Assembly: GCF_035582795.1 (NCBI RefSeq)
Contig: NC_134368.1
Coordinates: 34,470,501-34,534,500 of the forward strand
DNA: 64,000 nt
From: Mycteria americana
Lineage: Eukaryota > Chordata > Aves > Ciconiiformes > Ciconiidae
Reading direction: 5' to 3'
Every line of letters begins with the position of its first letter. Positions within the stretch are counted from its first letter, which is position 1. The position numbers and the translations under genes were made by a program. Of this stretch, positions 61,464 to 64,000 are shown piece by piece. The notes under the pieces were generated by a model. That model had not been told where the DNA came from. It saw nothing but the letters and a program-made list of their open reading frames with translations, and did not search any database.

Positions 61464-63022
61464 TTTATTTACAAAAGCTTTAAAAACAAATACCCTCTGT
61501 TATGCAAATTATTTGTCATTTAAAAAGGACCACCCAGTTACATCATCGTAACTCAATGAAAAAAGAGGTGTTTGATTTTTTGTTTTTAAGTACAAGGTAA
61601 AACAGAGTAATTTGGCGAACATTTGGAGATTTTTCTACTATTGATTTCAGTGTCAAACACGCACACACATACGCGCGCGCACGCACAGGCACACAATGTC
61701 GCACATTCCATCATTTCAGGCTAGTATTTAGCTATTCAATACCAAAAATCCTTCCTGCACAACTGCTCTGTACACATGCTATGCAGAGTTAAGAACGTGC
61801 TTTAGGGTCCTTTAAAACAATATATCTAAAATATATTGCTAAGATATACTCAAAAATAAACTAGCATTACACTCCTCAGGTAACTTTATTAGCTATAAGT
61901 TATTTATATTTTGTTGTTTTACAACAAATATCTGTAACATCTGTCTTTGTAGCAACTACAAAAAAAGCACGATTTAATTGTCCTTCTAATTCAGTAATTC
62001 AATTAAATAGTATTTTTTCAGATCTTTGGGTTTTATCTTCAACTAAACTGACTTTCAAAAATCATCAAATCAAGTACATAATAAATATGACTTCATAAAA
62101 AATATCTGAGGTGTACACTACTAGAATAAAAGCTAGGAAGTTAATCAAGGGAAGTGTGCCATTACAAAACTCCCACTATTCCAATATCCTTCAACTCTCA
62201 GCTTAATGGCAAAAATGCTGAAGTCATAGCTGTTCTTTTCCTGAAGGGTGTAAAGCTGTTTTTTCAAGCTTCTTTCCCCCATCACAGAGCGGGTTTAAAG
62301 CAGCAGGCCAACCAGCAGTTGACACGTGCAGGATATGTTTGAAGACGACTGAACACTAGTGAAATAACAGCAGTTACTACGATTTCAGTAGTTTGTTTTG
62401 CTTGAACAAACAGAGGTTATGCAGCGAATAAGTCACGTTCTGTGGGCTGAGATATCAAGGAAATACAGCGTGAAGCTGCTGAACTTGGAAGATGATTGTT
62501 TTCGAGCTGAGGGCAAAAGAAAAAACAAAACAAAACTTCAAATAAAACAGAGGATCTGAGTCAGAGTCTCTCTCTAAAGTGCAAATTTGATGGTCCACAA
62601 TCTTGAATAGCTAAAACGCCTGCATAGTGGAAGAAACAGACATGAATGGGAAAGTTAGTTACAATCAGTGCCAGTTAATTTGGAGAAGGGAGGGGAAAGA
62701 GACAAAAAACTAGATCAATATAGGTAGGTTTACCAGACTATTCATTAGGATTTAACTTTCCCCTTCTCTCTGCCACACTGATCCTATACATGCTTTACAA
62801 ATGGGCTAGTTATGAGGCCAAAATGTAACCCAGAAAATTTTACATTATCAATATTAAGATCAAAATCTGTGATAGGAACAGTCAAGTTTAGTACATAGAA
62901 AGGCAGAAAAGAAAGTGTGCCAAGAAAGGGGGAAAAAAAGCCTTATTGTCCAAGGGGTTCAACCAGAGATAAAACCTATATACAAGCATGTGGAGGTCAA
63001 AAAGATGGCCATTCATTTCATG
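61464..63022 (-). other. CNOT7: CNOT7 3' UTR (extent approximate)
   Basis: Sequence below the CNOT7 stop. Minus-strand AATAAA signals are visible as TTTATT at 61885-61890 and 61464-61469. The second lies in the form AAATAAAGGC and is taken here as a provisional end. A purine/pyrimidine alternating run sits at 61657-61694 inside this stretch. The true cleavage site is unknown. Confidence 0.5.
61657..61694. repeat. CA/CG alternating dinucleotide run
   Basis: Mixed CA and CG units, including a perfect CGCGCGCG core. This is alternating purine-pyrimidine DNA. Confidence 0.85.
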
Positions 63023-63151
63023 TCATGACTGTTTGTTGGCTTCTTCTTCATATGCATTTCCTGTACCATTTTGTACATAAGATGACCCCGAACCAAGGCC
63101 GTATAAGTGGCCACAATATTTGGCATCATCAATGTGATCTTCAAAGAACAT
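63023..63151 (-). CDS. CNOT7: CNOT7 last coding exon
   Basis: Read on the minus strand after an acceptor CTCTTTAG, 42 codons encode MFFEDHIDDAKYCGHLYGLG, then SGSSYVQNGTGNAYEEEANK and QS, with stop TGA at 63025-63023. This is the C-terminus of CNOT7 (CAF1), the DEDD-type 3'-5' exonuclease that shortens mRNA poly(A) tails in the CCR4-NOT complex. FFEDHIDDAKY is the final helix of the nuclease fold, including the conserved Asp-Asp. The acidic-polar tail NAYEEEANKQS distinguishes CNOT7 from CNOT8. The exon begins exactly at Met as in the human gene. The rest of the gene lies beyond the right edge. Convergent orientation with ZDHHC2 matches human 8p22. Confidence 0.97.
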   Translation of the reverse strand: MFFEDHIDDAKYCGHLYGLGSGSSYVQNGTGNAYEEEANKQS

Positions 63152-64000
63152 CTAAAGAGTTAAGAGAGAGACACAAATTATTGCCAAAGAAAAGGCTCCA
63201 TTTAAATACAACTACAGAAAGGCTTTAAAAATGTTACTTTCTTTTTAGCGTAAGATATCAAATCCCAAGGTGCAAAAGATGATATAATTAACATAACACG
63301 CTTAATCTCAACACATTATCAAAATGTGCTATATGACATGATTCTTTAACGTAAATCTGTCAAGGAATACAATCAGTCTTCCTGTGCACCTTTCCTGATG
63401 AAATGGCCAAATGCATTATTTTGATAATTTTGTATTATCAGTTATCACTCACTTTTCTGCAAGTGCAACAAAGGTATTTCTCCAACTGTTTTCTGTGGCG
63501 TTTCTCACAACAGGCATATGCTTAGCATCCATTATGGGTGCCTGTACTCTACCTACTCCTCAGTGCGGGTGTTTTCATCACACTCTATCTTGAAGCGGAG
63601 GTATGTCCTGATTTGTATTATAAAGGTTTGGGGGTGGGGAGAATGTTTGAGCACAAAACCCATTATGGAGTTGAGAGAAATGCAAAAAGATGCATTTCCA
63701 GCTAGCTCCTCACAGAGGGGGACTTCATTGAAAAAGGAACAGCAAAATTAAAGTAAATTTTGTACTAAGACTGCATTTACACCTTGCAAGTCTTAATTGC
63801 AAACAGAACCTTTCAGTGGAATACACATGAAAACCCCATGATACTCTGATATTCTATGTTTCAGACTCAGGTTTTCAAGCAAAACCACTAATTCCCCCCC
63901 CTCAAAAAAAAAAAAGACGACACATACCCAAAAATTCTTCACCCTAAAAACTTCACAGCACCCCTGGACATCCCTATGGTTGACATTTTGAGTCATCATC
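63152..64000 (-). other. CNOT7: CNOT7 last intron (partial)
   Basis: No upstream CNOT7 exon, which would encode a segment ending in FFKMRE, is found before the window ends. An A11-12 tract lies near 63904-63915. Confidence 0.8.

Noticed and set aside
63793-63999. 68-codon minus-strand frame at the right edge as a possible CNOT7 exon
   Set aside because: The peptide does not match any part of CNOT7 and contains a poly-Phe run from the A tract. The expected preceding exon should end in FFKMRE, which is not seen.
1-64000. CRISPR arrays, operons, phage or bacterial defence genes
   Set aside because: The window is vertebrate chromosomal DNA with spliced genes. No regularly spaced repeats with spacers and no prokaryotic gene layout were seen.
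1-64000. tRNA, rRNA or known snRNA genes
   Set aside because: No cloverleaf with A and B boxes or rRNA-like sequence was recognised by eye. A covariance search would be needed to exclude small RNA genes fully.

Overview
ORGANISM: This is vertebrate nuclear DNA, almost certainly from a bird. It carries three antisense CR1 LINE copies whose 3' ends and reverse-transcriptase fragments are typical of avian CR1. Introns are compact, bulk sequence is AT-rich, and there is one sharp CpG island. The species cannot be fixed from the sequence alone. There are no bacterial operons, CRISPR arrays or phage genes. LAYOUT: The window covers a conserved three-gene block, MICU3 - ZDHHC2 - CNOT7, in the order and orientation known from human 8p22. 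(1) 1-5162 is read as intron of MICU3 (+), and 5163-5273 is its last coding exon, followed by 3' UTR. (2) About 5.3-16.9 kb is intergenic, with one long CR1 fragment at 8474-9436 and an unexplained GC-richer patch at 13.49-14.14 kb. (3) About 16.9-18.07 kb is the CpG-island promoter and first exon of ZDHHC2 (+). The complete ZDHHC2 coding sequence can be followed through 12 exons from 17380 to 47866. All splice sites are GT-AG, phases agree throughout, and the product is 375 residues (380 from an upstream in-frame ATG). A spliced 3' UTR exon probably begins at 50862 and may run to a poly(A) signal near 54454. (4) About 54.5-61.4 kb is the tail-to-tail interval, with an internally deleted CR1 at about 58935-59845. 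(5) 63023-63151 (-) is the last coding exon of CNOT7. Its 3' UTR lies below it and the start of the preceding intron fills the right edge. GENE ROLES: The three genes do not form a pathway. MICU3 is an EF-hand regulator of the mitochondrial calcium uniporter. ZDHHC2 is a membrane DHHC S-acyltransferase. CNOT7 is the CAF1-type deadenylase of the CCR4-NOT complex. Their neighbourhood reflects conserved vertebrate synteny. HUNT: I found no convincing undescribed system. The points most worth a second look are an Arg-to-Cys change in the ZDHHC2 tail, a probable intron in the ZDHHC2 3' UTR placed under 50 nt after the stop, the GC-rich patch with a strong splice donor at 13.7 kb, a 17-bp-stem hairpin at 14962-15004, and a CR1 copy with its RT region joined directly to its 3' end.
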